Below are positions 1 through 9,939 of a stretch of DNA of 64,000 bases, piece after piece. Every line of letters starts with the position of its first letter. Positions within the stretch are counted from its first letter, which is position 1. Source of the stretch: Xenopus tropicalis (lineage: Eukaryota; Chordata; Amphibia; Anura; Pipidae); NCBI RefSeq assembly GCF_000004195.4, contig NC_030683.2, positions 72,573,764 to 72,637,763 of the forward strand. The letters are read 5' to 3'. The notes under the pieces are model-generated. The model did not search any database and had not been told where the DNA came from. It was given only the letters and a program-made list of their open reading frames with translations. A program made the translations under genes and the position numbers.

Positions 1-446
1 TAATTCATAAACCATAAAATTGAAAACTGTCTTTGAATGACATTGTTTACTTAGTGCTACATTGTAAGGTAAAATTTTAAGGAATACTAAGGACAAGGGC
101 ACATAGAGGATTCATTGCTTTCCTCCACAGGCAGTTTTTTTACAGACATGGAGCAAAGCGGACCCACTCTTATACGCACCATGCTCCATTGACAAGCCTG
201 GCGTCGGCCAGTTTCAGGCAAAGAGTTCTCTTAATTTCCTCCAATTTGTCATGCCTTCATTTTAAAGTACAAATTACAATGAAATACAATGTTTTCATGT
301 TTTGGAAGTTTAAATTGCTACAATTGCTTGAAGCATTTACAGAGGTCTTTAGAAGAAAACCAAAGCTTGCCCTTGCCTTCAGCATCACCTAATACTATAG
401 ATCATTTCAGCCCGGAGCGCAATGCTTTCTTTTTGCAACACCATCC
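1..446. other. No recognised feature
   Basis: AT-rich sequence with only short chance reading frames. I recognise no gene, RNA or repeat here. Confidence 0.4.
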
Positions 447-846
447 TTAAAGGGGTTGTTCACCACTGAGTTAACTTTTAGTATGATGTAGAGAGTAATA
501 TTCTGAGACAATTTGTTCAAAAGCTCTTGAGTTTGGTTTTTTAGCAGCTGATTGCTAGGGTCCAAGTTACCTTAACAACCAGAGTGGTTTGAATGAGAGA
601 CTATTACATAAATAGAAGAAGACCGGACTAGAAAGATTCAGTAATAATAACTATAAAATTGTAGCCTCACAGAGCAATTGTTTTTTGGCTGCTGGGGTCA
701 TTGAACCCCATTTGAAAGATGCAAAAAGTTAGAAGTTAAATAATTTAAACTATTTAAAATAAATACTAAATACCAATAGAAAAGTTGCTTAGAATTGGCC
801 ATTCTATAACATACTAAAAGTTAAAGGACTGGTTCACCTTAGTTAA
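447..846. mobile_element. TTAA-target MITE (T2/Kolobok-like)
   Basis: A 400-bp non-autonomous element begins TTAAAGGGGTTGTTCACC and ends in a matching inverted end, GGTTCACCTTAGTTAA, so TTAA stands at both edges. The interior carries sentences I recognise from a very common Xenopus repeat, such as GCTAGGGTCCAAGTTACC and GTTGCTTAGAATTGGCC. TTAA duplication with TTAAAGG ends is the hallmark of the T2 group, which is usually placed with Kolobok or piggyBac-like transposases. It has no coding capacity. A decayed relative lies at 37430-37620. Confidence 0.75.
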
Positions 847-1702
847 GGCAGTTTGTTTTTGGTTTGGTGATGCAGTTCAATCCCTGACGGCCTGCATCCC
901 ATCAAGTAATCAATCCAATTTGGGAGAATATCACCAAACGAACGTATCTTTGAATGTGTGGCAAGCCTTAATTCTGAAAAGCCAACCTAGAAAACTTTCA
1001 CAGCCATCATTTCCCAGTCTGCTATTTTGGCCAACTTTACATAGTGTGTGGCGTCTACGCAAGATGCTTCTATTTTCTGAATTCCTGCAACCACAGCTCA
1101 GTCAAGTGAAGAAAAGCAGTCAATCACCCTGCTGCTTTTAGTGACACCCAGCAGTTAGAAGAATTACCTCAAATGGTCTATATACAACAAATCTGCTACA
1201 CTTTATACTGCACCCCCGTCCAGAGCAGTCAGCTCTGACCCTGTAGTGCTTTGAACATAGACCTCATAAAATTTAGTTAAGTGGTCATAGAAGCAAATGG
1301 TTGTCAGATGTAGACGACATGTAGGTTCAAACTATTTGATTTACTATGTAATTCTCTACTATTGTAGTTCTCACTTACTGTATTCACCTATTTAGAAGGT
1401 AAGCAAATACACAGGCACAATCATTTCTGAGTTTTACAGTGACAAAACACACGTGCCAAGTCAGGTAATTAATCAGACTTTTTACATATTCACCAATTCA
1501 TATTTAGGTACCTTAAAATGAGGAGTCTGAGGATTTATATACTGACTCCACAACCCTACTTAGGATCACAACTGTTTTTAAGTAGCTGAAACACATGGCA
1601 CTAAAGCACCTAAAAGAACCCCTGATACCATAACCTCAGCTGGTGTCAGCACTTCTCAGGTGATACTTGCCCAATCCTTAGCCCTTATATAGTGCCACCA
1701 TG
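847..1702. other. No recognised feature
   Basis: Unique-looking AT-rich sequence. A 73-codon open frame at 920-1141 has no features that suggest a protein. Confidence 0.35.
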
Positions 1703-1790
1703 AACTTTTATGGTGCTTGTGTTGCTCTCCAAGTCTATTTTCATTTGACTGTGGCTCACGAGTAAGAAAGGTTGGAAACCCCTGCCCTTA
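1703..1790 (-). mobile_element. Short hAT-like repeat fragment
   Basis: The stretch containing GCTTGTGTTGCTCTCCAA and TGGCTCACGAGTAAGAAAGG matches, in reverse complement, the left part of the longer copy at 58870-59150 (GGTCCCCAAA, CCCGTGAGTCATATTC, GGGGAGCAACACAAGC). It is a diverged relic of the same family. Confidence 0.6.
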
Positions 1791-2445
1791 GCAATCAGCA
1801 GCACTCAAAGTTTTTAAATGACCACTATTTGCAGCTGGTATGTGTATGTTGTGTAAGATGGCAAGTCTTTTATGTAGTTTAGACATTAGATTTTTCAGCC
1901 CCATTATATTTTGACCCAGGCTAATAAATCCGCTTGTAGGATGTGATCTGACAATCCGTCACCATTCTACAAAATTTCCTGTGTAAGTTTATCATTAACA
2001 TAACCAAACAGTAACTTACATATGTAAAGCTATGTACAATATTCTCTCTTTCATAGTAAACCATTATAGACATTTTGGTGTATTTTACATTTCCCACAAT
2101 GCAACATATTATTTACACCTACAGTCTGAGACAAAGAAGTTATAAATGTTAGGTTAATGATGTTCTGTGAATAACAAAGTGTTACCAGCTGTGCATTGTT
2201 TGTTTATTATTTTCTAACTATGCCTTATTCTCATTAATTATGGAAAACGTTACAATGAAAAGCTTTATTTTGACTATCTGTGCTTACTTTGGTTATCAAG
2301 AAGATGTAATTGTTAAAGGAGCACTGGATTCAATATCCTGATAAGTATGAAATATGGCAACAGCAATGCAGTGTAATTTATTTGTAGAGCATCAAAATTG
2401 ATATACAGTACTGCATTTATGCTTTTTAACGCATTCTATTTTACT
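1791..2445. other. No recognised feature
   Basis: AT-rich sequence without recognisable coding or repeat content. Confidence 0.35.
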
Positions 2446-2762
2446 ATACAGGTATAGGATCTATAATTCTTAGGACCTAGGGTTCTCCGGAAAATGCACC
2501 TTTCATAATTTAAATCACTAGAACTTAAGTTTGCTAAAAAATTTTAACATTAAATAAACACAATAGAATTGTTTTGAAGCAAATATGGATTCATGCAGTT
2601 AAGTTAGGATTAAATACAAGGAACTATTTTATTAGTGCAAAGAAAAAGGAAATTATGTTAAAAATTAGAATAACTTGCTTAAAATGTACTTTATGGGAGA
2701 TTGTCATCCCATAATTCATAGCATTCTCTACAGTAGGTTTCCTGATAAGTAATCCCATACCT
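2446..2762. mobile_element. GGTATGGGATC-type palindromic MITE, old copy
   Basis: A diverged copy of a common Xenopus short repeat. It starts TACAGGTATAGGATC and ends near CCTGATAAGTAATCCCATACC. It shares the internal order of the cleaner copies at 17998-18321 and 62202-62526 (a TTAAATAAACACAATAGAATTG-like block, an ACAAGGAACT block, and a GAAAAAGGAAAT block). I see no coding capacity. Confidence 0.7.
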
Positions 2763-3799
2763 CCCATCCCATATTATGAATGCGCATTTAACACACAAAA
2801 TGCTACATGATGAGTTAACAAAAATACAATGTAGCCCAGCTACAGTAAACTGATGATTTGGATGCTGGTGGGTACAACCAGGCAAAATAAAATGCAATCA
2901 ATTAGCTCATGCATTTAGGCATGCTCAGTGCATTTTTATAATAGCTAAATGATCTTCCTGCAGCACAAATGTGACCAGTGCAGAGAAAATGCTGCAAGCA
3001 TAATGGTTCCTGTGTTCATCTATGCATATGACAGGCACAGGAGAGCCCATGCATACAGACCCCACATGAGCCAGCTGACTCAAATTTATTCTGCCATTTG
3101 CACCATGTCCATTCAAAGCTGTATTTTTTAGCACAGTCCCTTTCCATTGCACTTTTGTAGTGGCAACATGCTACATTTTTATGAATTCGACACAAACTGT
3201 ATGGTCTGGGGGCAGGGCCCTCATTACCTAATGTATCTGTTTGTAAATTATATACTCATGTACAAATGCAAATTAAAGTAATACCTGTATATGTATTTTG
3301 GGATATTCAGAATGCACTTCAATAGGTGCACATTCAAGCACCAGTGTGTAAGAGCCTTTAAAAAAAGGGCAGAAGCTTTTCACTTGTTTTGCACCGTGTG
3401 TGGGGCTCTCAACCAACCTCTTCAGAACCATTACCTTTCAATAAAAAGCTAAAGAAGCAATTTATCAAAAACTAATCCTTTCAGATAAAAAAAAAAACAT
3501 GTATTCTATGTACTCCATGTACTCTATTCTATGCCGCAATGATTCATTCCAGTAACAAATAATTTTCTGAATCATTTCTCTGCATGCAGTAGGCTTCGGG
3601 GAGCAAGAATTTAGACAGTGCTCAGCCCTACATACATTCTGACAAATTAACACAGATATCGCTTTTGATAAACGCACCAATTTATTAGAAACAGACAGAA
3701 ACTTGGAGTGTGGGTGGACCCAGACATACTTAAGTTCAGAGAACTGAACACCGACCTGTAAGTACAACATTACAACATTAACCTCATGTACTAGTCAGG
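2763..3799. other. No recognised feature
   Basis: Mixed-composition sequence. Overlapping reading frames of 60-101 codons on both strands show no recognisable motif. The sequence just before 3800 could still belong to the L1 fragment that follows. Confidence 0.35.
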
Positions 3800-3959
3800 A
3801 CTCTGCTTAACCTACTTCGGCATATCAACCGAATAAAAATGGTCATGCTCCCCAAATTACTCTACCTTTCCCATAATTGCTCAGTCTTTCTTCCCTCCAG
3901 CTTATTTGTCAAACTAGATTCTCTTATCTGTTCCTTCAGATGGGCAACAAACAGCCACA

Positions 3960-3961
3960 TA
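3960..3961. repeat. TA target-site duplication, left (Tc1)
   Basis: TA immediately precedes CAGTGGTGTGAAAAACT; the partner TA is at 5596-5597. Confidence 0.85.
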
Positions 3962-4180
3962 CAGTGGTGTGAAAAACTATTTGCCCCCTTCCTGATTTCT
4001 TATTCTTTTGCATGTTTGTCACACTTAAATGTTTCTGCTCATCAAAAACCGTTAACTATTAGTCAAAGATAACATAATTGAACACAAAATGCAGTTTTTA
4101 AATGAAGGTTTACGTTATTAAGGGAGAAAAAAAACTCCAAATCTACATGGCCCTGTGTGAAAAAGTGATTGCCCCCCTTG
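3962..4180. repeat. Left terminal inverted repeat of the Tc1 element
   Basis: About 219 bp that pair with 5378-5595 in inverted orientation with few differences. The outermost CAGTGGTGTG and the inner GTGTGAAAAAGTGATTGCCC blocks would be the transposase binding sites by analogy with other long-repeat Tc1 elements. Confidence 0.8.
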
Positions 4181-4353
4181 TTAAAAAATAACTTAACTGT
4201 GGTTTATCAATTTCAATTTTCAATTTCAATATCAATTTCTGTAGTCACCCCCAGGCCTGATTACTGCCACACCTGTTTCAATCAAGAAATCACTTAAATA
4301 GGAGCTACCTGACACAGAGAAGTAGACCAAAAGCACCTCAAAAGCTAGACATC

Positions 4354-5376
4354 ATGCAAAGATCCAAAGAAATTCAGGAACATATGAGAACAAAAGTAAT
4401 TGAGATCTATCAGTCTGGTAAAGGTTATAAAGCCATTTCTAAAGCTTTGGGACTCCAGCGAACCACAGTGAGAGCCATTATCCACAAATGGCAAAAACAT
4501 GGAACAGTGGTGAACCTTCCCAGGAGTGGCCGGCCGACCAAAATTACCCCAAGAGCGTAGAGACAACTCATCCAAGAGGCCACAAAAGACCCCAGGACAA
4601 CATCTAAAGAACTGCAGGCCTCACTTGCCTCAATTAAGGTCAGTGTTCACGACTCCACCATAAGAAAGAGACTGGGCAAAAACGGCCTGCATGGCAGATT
4701 TCCAAGGCGCAAACCACTTTTAAGCAAAAAGAACATTATGGCTCATCTCAATTTTGCTAAAAAACATCTCAATGATTGCCAAGACTTTTGAGAAAATACC
4801 TTGTGGACCGACGAGACAAAAGTTGAACTTTTTGGAAGGTGCGTGTCCCGTTACATCTGGCGTAAAAGTAACACAGCATTTCAGAAAAAGAACATCATAC
4901 CAATAGTAAAATATGGTGGTGGTAGTGTGATGGTCTGGGGTTGTTTTGCTGCTTCAGGACCTGGAAGGCTTGCTGTGATAGATGGAACCATGAATTCTAC
5001 TGTCTACCAAAAAATCCTGAAGGAGAATGTCCGGCCATCTGTTCGTCAACTCAAGCTGAAGCGATCTTGGGTGCTGCAGCAGGACAATGACCCAAAACAC
5101 ACCAGCAAATCCACCTCTGAATGGCTGAAGAAAAACAAAATGAAGACTTTGGAGTGGCCTAGTCAAAGTCCTGACCTGAATCCTATTGAGATGTTGTGGC
5201 ATGACCTTAAAAAGGCGGTTCATGCTAGAAAACCCTCAAATAAAGCTGAATTACAACAATTCTGCAAAGATGAGTGGGCCAAAATTCCTCCAGAGCGCTG
5301 TAAAAGACTTGTTGCAAGTTATCGCAAACGCTTGATTGCAGTTATTGCTGCTAAGGGTGGCCCAACCAGTTATTAG
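4354..5376 (+). pseudogene. Tc1-type DDE transposase, two in-frame stops
   Basis: This enzyme class cuts the transposon out of DNA and joins it at TA sites in the nucleus. The frame from ATG 4354 to the terminal stop at 5374-5376 spans 340 codons, the normal Tc1 length, without frameshift. It is interrupted by TAG at 4558-4560 (codon 69) and TGA at 4789-4791 (codon 146, where W is usual before ENT-WTDE). The N-terminus carries the paired-like helix-turn-helix (GYKAISKALGLQRTTVRAII) and a GRP motif (residues SGRPTK). The catalytic triad is complete: D153 in WTDETK, D244 in QQDNDPKHT and E279 in PDLNPIE, with the exact DD34E spacing. So the catalytic core is preserved but the protein cannot be made whole. 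A separate 191-codon open segment, 4801-5376, contains all three catalytic residues. Confidence 0.92.
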
Positions 5377-5377
5377 G

Positions 5378-5595
5378 TTCAGGGGGCAATTACTTTTTCA
5401 CACAGGGCCATGTAGGTTTGGATTTTTTTTCTCCCTAAATAATAAAAACCCTCATTTAAAAACTGCATTTTGTGTTTACTTGTGTTATCTTTGACTAATA
5501 GTTAACGGTTTTTGATGAGCAGAAACATTTAAGTGTGACAAACATGCAAAAGAATAAGAAATCAGGAAGGGGGCAAATAGTTTTTCACACCACTG
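5378..5595. repeat. Right terminal inverted repeat of the Tc1 element
   Basis: Inverted partner of 3962-4180; it ends TTTTTCACACCACTG directly before TA at 5596-5597. Confidence 0.8.
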
Positions 5596-6000
5596 TATAA
5601 GCCTCAAAACATTAATGGCTTCCAAGTTATAAGGAAGGCTGGCACTCTTACTCCTCTTTCTGTTATTACTTAGCTGTATTAATGTATTACTTAGCAGCGT
5701 ATGTGGCTTGGTGGTTCTCTCCTTTAGCTGACAATTCCTCCTTCCCTTTCAGTAGAGGTAGTAGGTTTGGTGGAAGCATGTACAAATATTCTCCTTCCCC
5801 TTTTATGCTTCTATGCCGAAAGCAATTATCCTATCCTGAACGCTACTTATAGCGCCAACCTTAAAATGGTTGAAATTTTAAATACTTGAGGCCATTCCCC
5901 ACTATAAGCTGATCTATCTGACCAAAGGGGGTCTGGAGAAATTTGAGAAAGTCTGGGGCCTATGAATGGATATACATGCCACATATGCCATATATAATAT

Positions 6001-6626
6001 TAGACACTATCCTAAATTGTAGAACATACCCATGATAATGTCTGATATAATGATGTTCACCCCACGGCCTCCTTTCTTTCCATCCTACTTCTCTTCACCT
6101 CTACTCTCTCAAATGCCCTGAAATGCTTTAAAATCTGTTGGTTGCTCTTGCTGCTGCAGCTAATGTTGCGAGGATATGATTTGATTTTAGCACATGGACA
6201 ACTGTTCTTTTTTTGCTTCCTTAAAGTTGGAACAAATACACAACACCTTTAAAAAAAAAAAAAAAAACTCCCAGGAAAGCTTTGTTAAAGAAAGTACTAA
6301 ACTTCTGCAAATGCTTCAGGATTCCCAGGTTCAATATTTGATTTAGGTCTAGCAAAGGACTGAAAACCATCTCAGCAAAAAGCCCTACTAGGACTCAGAC
6401 AAGGCCCAAATATTTCACTAAAAATAAAACAGCACTTGATATTCACACCAGAGTTGCAAATGTACTACAGAACATTCCCACTGTCCACCCGGATAAAATG
6501 GCCATATCTGATTAATTAACATTTTGGCCTCTAATATACATGGTTATATTTAGAAAAACAAAATATAAAAATCACGTTTTTTGTACATACTGAAGAAAGG
6601 GTATACAGTATGCACAATCTTTACAT
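6001..6626. other. Possible L1 3' remainder, otherwise unrecognised
   Basis: Follows the L1 C-terminal remains. Contains an A17-18 homopolymer near 6251-6268 that could be the tail of that LINE, but the link is uncertain. Confidence 0.3.
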
Positions 6627-6629
6627 TTA

Positions 6630-6881
6630 GGGGCGTGACACACGGGGAAAAGTCTCCGTTGTCGCGGGCGACTAATCTCCCCGCAATGCCATCCCACCGG
6701 CTAGAATGGCATACACGGTGTTGCCTTGAGAGGAAACTTCGGCGACAAATCGTGGCGCTGCGTATGCCATCCCACCGCCGATTTACATTCTAGCCGGTTG
6801 GATGGAATTGCGGGGAGATTAGTCGCCCACGACAATGGAGATTTGTTGCGGTCCAACTGATCTCCCCGTGTAACCCTGCCC
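6630..6881. mobile_element. TTA-target MITE (Harbinger-like), copy 1
   Basis: A 252-bp palindromic element flanked by TTA at 6627-6629 and 6882-6884. The ends read GGGGCGTGACACACGGGG and, inverted, GGGCAGGGTTACACGGGG. Internal mirror-image blocks GCGGGCGACTAATCTCCCCG and CGGGGAGATTAGTCGCCC surround GATGGGATGGCAT-type sentences. Three-base TTA duplications point to the PIF/Harbinger superfamily. Relatives: 15478-15652, 22142-22441, 31428-31625, 61001-61286. Confidence 0.78.
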
Positions 6882-6884
6882 TTA

Positions 6885-7808
6885 CACAGCAGATTGCTAA
6901 ATAACATGTGAAGCACAAAACGAATCACCTGCCAAAGCAAAGAAAATAAAAATAAAAGTAGTTGTTCATACTTCTTCGGCCATTCAGCTGTCCACAGTAT
7001 CCCCAAAGCAAGAAACTTGCCACTCAAAATATTTGTTCATATTTGGTACAGCAATATGTGGTGTTTGATCTAATGAGCCCTGTATGACATTGGTAGACTG
7101 GGAAAGGTAAGGTTTACTGTTTGTTAGATGTGCCTCTGTCGAAGCTAAAATCATTGAGACCCACTTTGAAAAGTGCGACTTGGGAGTAGGAATTGGTTTT
7201 CCTTGTTGCACAAAATTCACATCGTTTTAGTTATTACAGAAAATTAGACAGTTAATTGCCACTAACCGCAACTGAATTTCTGGCAGCCATTTTTATGGTT
7301 CAATAAGTTGACAGAACATGGGGAGTGTAGGCCATGTCTAATTTAATACATGGCTGGTCAGAATGATAACATGGGAAAAGATTTTTAAAAAATCTGCTTA
7401 AATAGAAGGGAATATAAAAAAAAATAAAATGATGGGCAGCCAGGTTTGTCTCTACTTATTTCATATTTTATACTGGCACCCAAGGGCATGTGTCTAGGAC
7501 AATCCATGCATCACTATGGATTCCAATCAACCCCTCTATTTTGCAATCAGTCCATGCATTTGCTGAAATGTTAAGAGGGTTGGTATGGGTTGGGGTCCAG
7601 TGCCTCGGCAGCACCAGATTAAAAACAGTCCTAGCAATAGGCTCACCATCTGATTAAAAAATATGCTGCCACCTGGCCAGTAAATATAACCAAGATGCCA
7701 GTGTTATTAACAGGGAATCATTTTTTCAGAAAAGGTAGCAAGCAAACCTAATGTGCAGTACATTTAAACCCCAATTAATTATGCTGTTGGTGTCATAGGT
7801 TTCACCTA
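6885..7808. other. No recognised feature
   Basis: AT-rich sequence without recognisable genes or repeats. Confidence 0.35.
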
Positions 7809-7816
7809 GGTTCTGG
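7809..7816. repeat. 8-bp target-site duplication, left (GGTTCTGG)
   Basis: Identical to 8315-8322 on the other side of the hAT-like element. Confidence 0.85.
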
Positions 7817-8314
7817 TAGAGCTGGGAGATATGACCAAAAATTTATATCACGGTATTTTTCAAAATTATATCTGTGTCACGGTATTTGACGGTATTTTTT
7901 TTTCCATGCATGATTAGGTGTTAACCCCATTTCCTAATAAATTAGAGAATAATTGCTGCAGTATTGAAAATCAGAGTCAGGCAAGCGAAGGATCGGCAAC
8001 AGAAAGTCGTAAGGTAAATCAGGCAGGCTTAGTTTCCCAGGCAAGGCAGCAGACAACATAGCACAGGAGGGAGGCGTTTGATAGCTTTAAATACCCCCCA
8101 CGCATGTGCAGAAGCGGCGCCGCCAGCGCGTCACGGATGTGCACGCTTTGTACGTGCGCTTTGACGCAGGTCCCGCGGACAACTGGACGCACGCGAGACT
8201 GGGCCGCACGCGTGAGTACCCTGACACCCCGGTATTGCGGTATCTGAAAAATGAATATAGTTTGAAAAAAAAAACACCGGTATTCGGTATTAAACGGTAT
8301 ATCGCCCAGCCCTA
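7817..8314. mobile_element. Non-autonomous hAT-like element (498 bp)
   Basis: The element begins TAGAGCTGGGAGATATGACC and ends ACGGTATATCGCCCAGCCCTA, giving imperfect inverted ends of the TAGTGCTGGGCGGTAT kind. It is flanked by perfect 8-bp copies of GGTTCTGG. Repeated CGGTAT words near both ends (TATCACGGTATTT, ATTCGGTATTAAACGGTAT) look like sub-terminal binding sites, as in hAT elements. The centre (8090-8220) is markedly CpG-rich. A relative is at 35349-36042. No transposase is present; a 69-codon frame at 8106-8315 is fortuitous. Confidence 0.85.
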
Positions 8315-8322
8315 GGTTCTGG
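8315..8322. repeat. 8-bp target-site duplication, right (GGTTCTGG)
   Basis: Partner of 7809-7816. Confidence 0.85.
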
Positions 8323-8410
8323 CACTACATTAGTGAAGAAAGGGACATGCAGTAACCACAACTGACCTGTAAAATGTATCCTTATAATACACAAGAGCCC
8401 TGAATACCCT

Positions 8411-8805
8411 TTAAAGGACAAGGAAAGGCTAAGTCACTTGGGGGTGCCAAATGTACTTACCTTGTACCCCGGGCTGGTGCCCCTGTTAGGAGAAAACAGC
8501 ACCAGCCCGGGGTACCTGTAGCAAGCGCTTCCTCCTTGCTGCTTCATTTTGCCGTGACCCCACGACCGGCGCATGCGCAGTAGAGTGAAAAGCCGACTTC
8601 TCTGTTAAAGTTCGGCTTTTTCACTCTACTCTGCATGCGCACGCACTGAAGCAGGAAGGAGGAAGCGCTGCAGCTACCTCGGGCTGGTCCTGTTCTCTCC
8701 GAACAGGGGCACCAGCCCGGAGTAAAAGGTAGCCGATTTAAGTCACTTGGGGGGTGCCTAACATTTTGGCACCCCCAAGTGACTTTGCCTTTCCTTGTCC
8801 TTTAA
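8411..8805. mobile_element. Large fold-back TTAA-target MITE (395 bp)
   Basis: TTAAAGGACAAGGAAAGGC at the left mirrors GCCTTTCCTTGTCCTTTAA at the right. The two arms pair over most of their length: AAGTCACTTGGGGGTGCC, CCGGGCTGGTGCCCCTGTT and AGCGCTTCCTCCTTGC each recur inverted. The turn near 8575-8640 is itself a hairpin (TAGAGTGAAAAGCCGA against TCGGCTTTTTCACTCTA). TTAA edges put it with the T2-type elements. A fragment of the same family is at 54693-54800. Confidence 0.85.
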
Positions 8806-8810
8806 AATGG

Positions 8811-9290
8811 TGCTTGGTGATATAATTTATCCCATGACTCATTAAAACTTGTGTCTCATAATAAATAATATACCTCCTGTTGTAAAATATGAGGATATCA
8901 GAAGTCACCTCAGAATTCTATGACCTGTGTAAAAACACTCAGCCTTCAGCCTTGTGGTCCTGGAACTCCTTGGTGACTTGTAATATCCTTATAATTTACA
9001 ACAGGGGTACATTATTTACTATATTATTGCTTAGTGATGTTGTCATAATCAGTGTTTAGTGAAATAATTTGTCACATGTCTCACTGAAACTTGTGTATTA
9101 TAATAAACAATGTACACCCTGTTGTGAAATATGAGGATATCAGAAGTTGCCTCAGAATTCCATGACCCGTATAAAAGCACTCAGGCCTCTAACCTCGTGC
9201 TTTTATATGATCATGAAACTCCTCTGTGATGAACAAAATATCTTTAAAATTTACAACAATGAGTACATTATTCACTATACAATACATGCA
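8811..9290. repeat. Tandem repeat, about two units of 242 bp
   Basis: Phrases such as AAATATGAGGATATCAGAAG, CTCAGAATTC-ATGACC, AAAAGCACTCAG and GTGTATTATAATAAACAATG recur about 242 bp apart, with roughly two unit lengths present. Each unit has internal dyad symmetry around TATAAAAGCACT...TGCTTTTATA. A further copy lies at 21330-21665. Confidence 0.75.
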
Positions 9291-9548
9291 TATCCAGTAT
9301 ACCCTTATATATTGTGCTCAGTAAATGCAACTTGTGTCATGACCTCTGGAAACTTCTATCCGAAAAGACAAAATTTAGGAGTAAACATATAAATCGCAAA
9401 ATATTGATCATGAGAGGATATGTCACAGGTGTATGGTGCAATCAGATGGATTAGATATGGTTAGAGATTATAGTTCAGAACCAATAATGTACAACTCACT
9501 TTATAAACTGAATTTACTTAGTGTAACTGGGATTAATATAGATTTATA
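9291..9548. other. No recognised feature
   Basis: AT-rich sequence following the tandem repeat. Confidence 0.3.
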
Positions 9549-9806
9549 TTAAAAATGCAGTCTCTGAGGAAGGACGCTGTCACGAAACACGTAACACCTC
9601 AAGCTGTGTCTCCTGTCGGACACAGGGACTCGGGGCAGGAACACCTGGGTCAACAGGACCGTTTGGTAAGCATAACGCTTTCTTGTTTGGAAGTGGGTTC
9701 TCCCTGGCTGGGGCAGGTTGCGCCTAGACCAGAGGATTTGAGCGGTGAGCAGTTTTTGTGTGGGGGAACCCGTATTGCTTTTTCCAGACAGGCACCTGAA
9801 TTTTAA
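9549..9806 (+). mobile_element. Possible Penelope-like terminal fragment with hammerhead-like core
   Basis: A GC-richer block in AT-rich surroundings. At 9561-9600 it reads CTGAGGA, a 13-base spacer containing GAC-GCT-GTC, then GAAACACG. This resembles the CUGANGA / stem II / GAAA core of hammerhead ribozymes, which are known from Penelope-like retroelement ends. Similar arrangements occur at 46990-47030 and 52640-52690 on the other strand. Open frames of 83 and 86 codons on both strands look fortuitous. Family assignment is tentative. Confidence 0.35.
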
Positions 9807-9939
9807 CACTAATTTCCATGTTTGAGCTAGCCCTTAAACTGTGTCCTGTGGATATATAATTCTTTCATGTGACCTTAAAAAGATTGCCAAACAATTGCAT
9901 GTCATTCCACCATCCCAAAGTTCAAAATTGTCAAGGCCA

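Larger units (their letters stand above)
3962..5595 (+). mobile_element. Tc1-like DNA transposon, nearly full length (1634 bp)
   Basis: The element is bounded by TA on both sides and begins CAGTGGTGTGAAAAACTATT, with the exact inverted complement at its right end. The terminal inverted repeats are unusually long, about 3962-4180 and 5378-5595. They share an outer block (TTGCCCCCTTCCTGATTTCT) and an inner block (CATGGCCCTGTGTGAAAAAG), which resembles the two-site inverted/direct repeat layout known from fish and frog Tc1 elements. One transposase frame (4354-5376) fills the centre and is broken by two stop codons. It sits inside L1 sequence, so it is younger than that L1. Confidence 0.9.
3800..6000 (+). 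pseudogene. L1/Tx1-type LINE ORF2 fragment, split by a Tc1 element
   Basis: From about 3800 to 3960 the plus strand reads like the region just after the reverse transcriptase palm of an L1-type ORF2. Residues such as RINRIKMVMLPKLLYL and FVKLDSLICSFRWA correspond to the usual KM-LPRLLYLFQ and LNSLISSFIWN segments. The match stops exactly where the Tc1 transposon begins (3962). Beyond the transposon, 5598 onward gives frameshifted pieces (TLMASKL-GRLAL) and near 5925 ITKGGLEKFEKVWG-like residues, typical of the far C-terminus of such ORF2 proteins. The frame has stops and shifts, so it is dead. It lacks the endonuclease and the catalytic palm. The family name is by recognition; the splitting is directly visible. 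Confidence 0.6.

Noticed and set aside
4954..5223. 89-codon minus-strand frame in the Tc1 element
   Set aside because: Antisense shadow of the transposase.
8811..9290. Possible CRISPR-like array because of repeated phrases
   Set aside because: Units are 242 bp with no short direct-repeat and spacer structure, and the genome is clearly that of a vertebrate.
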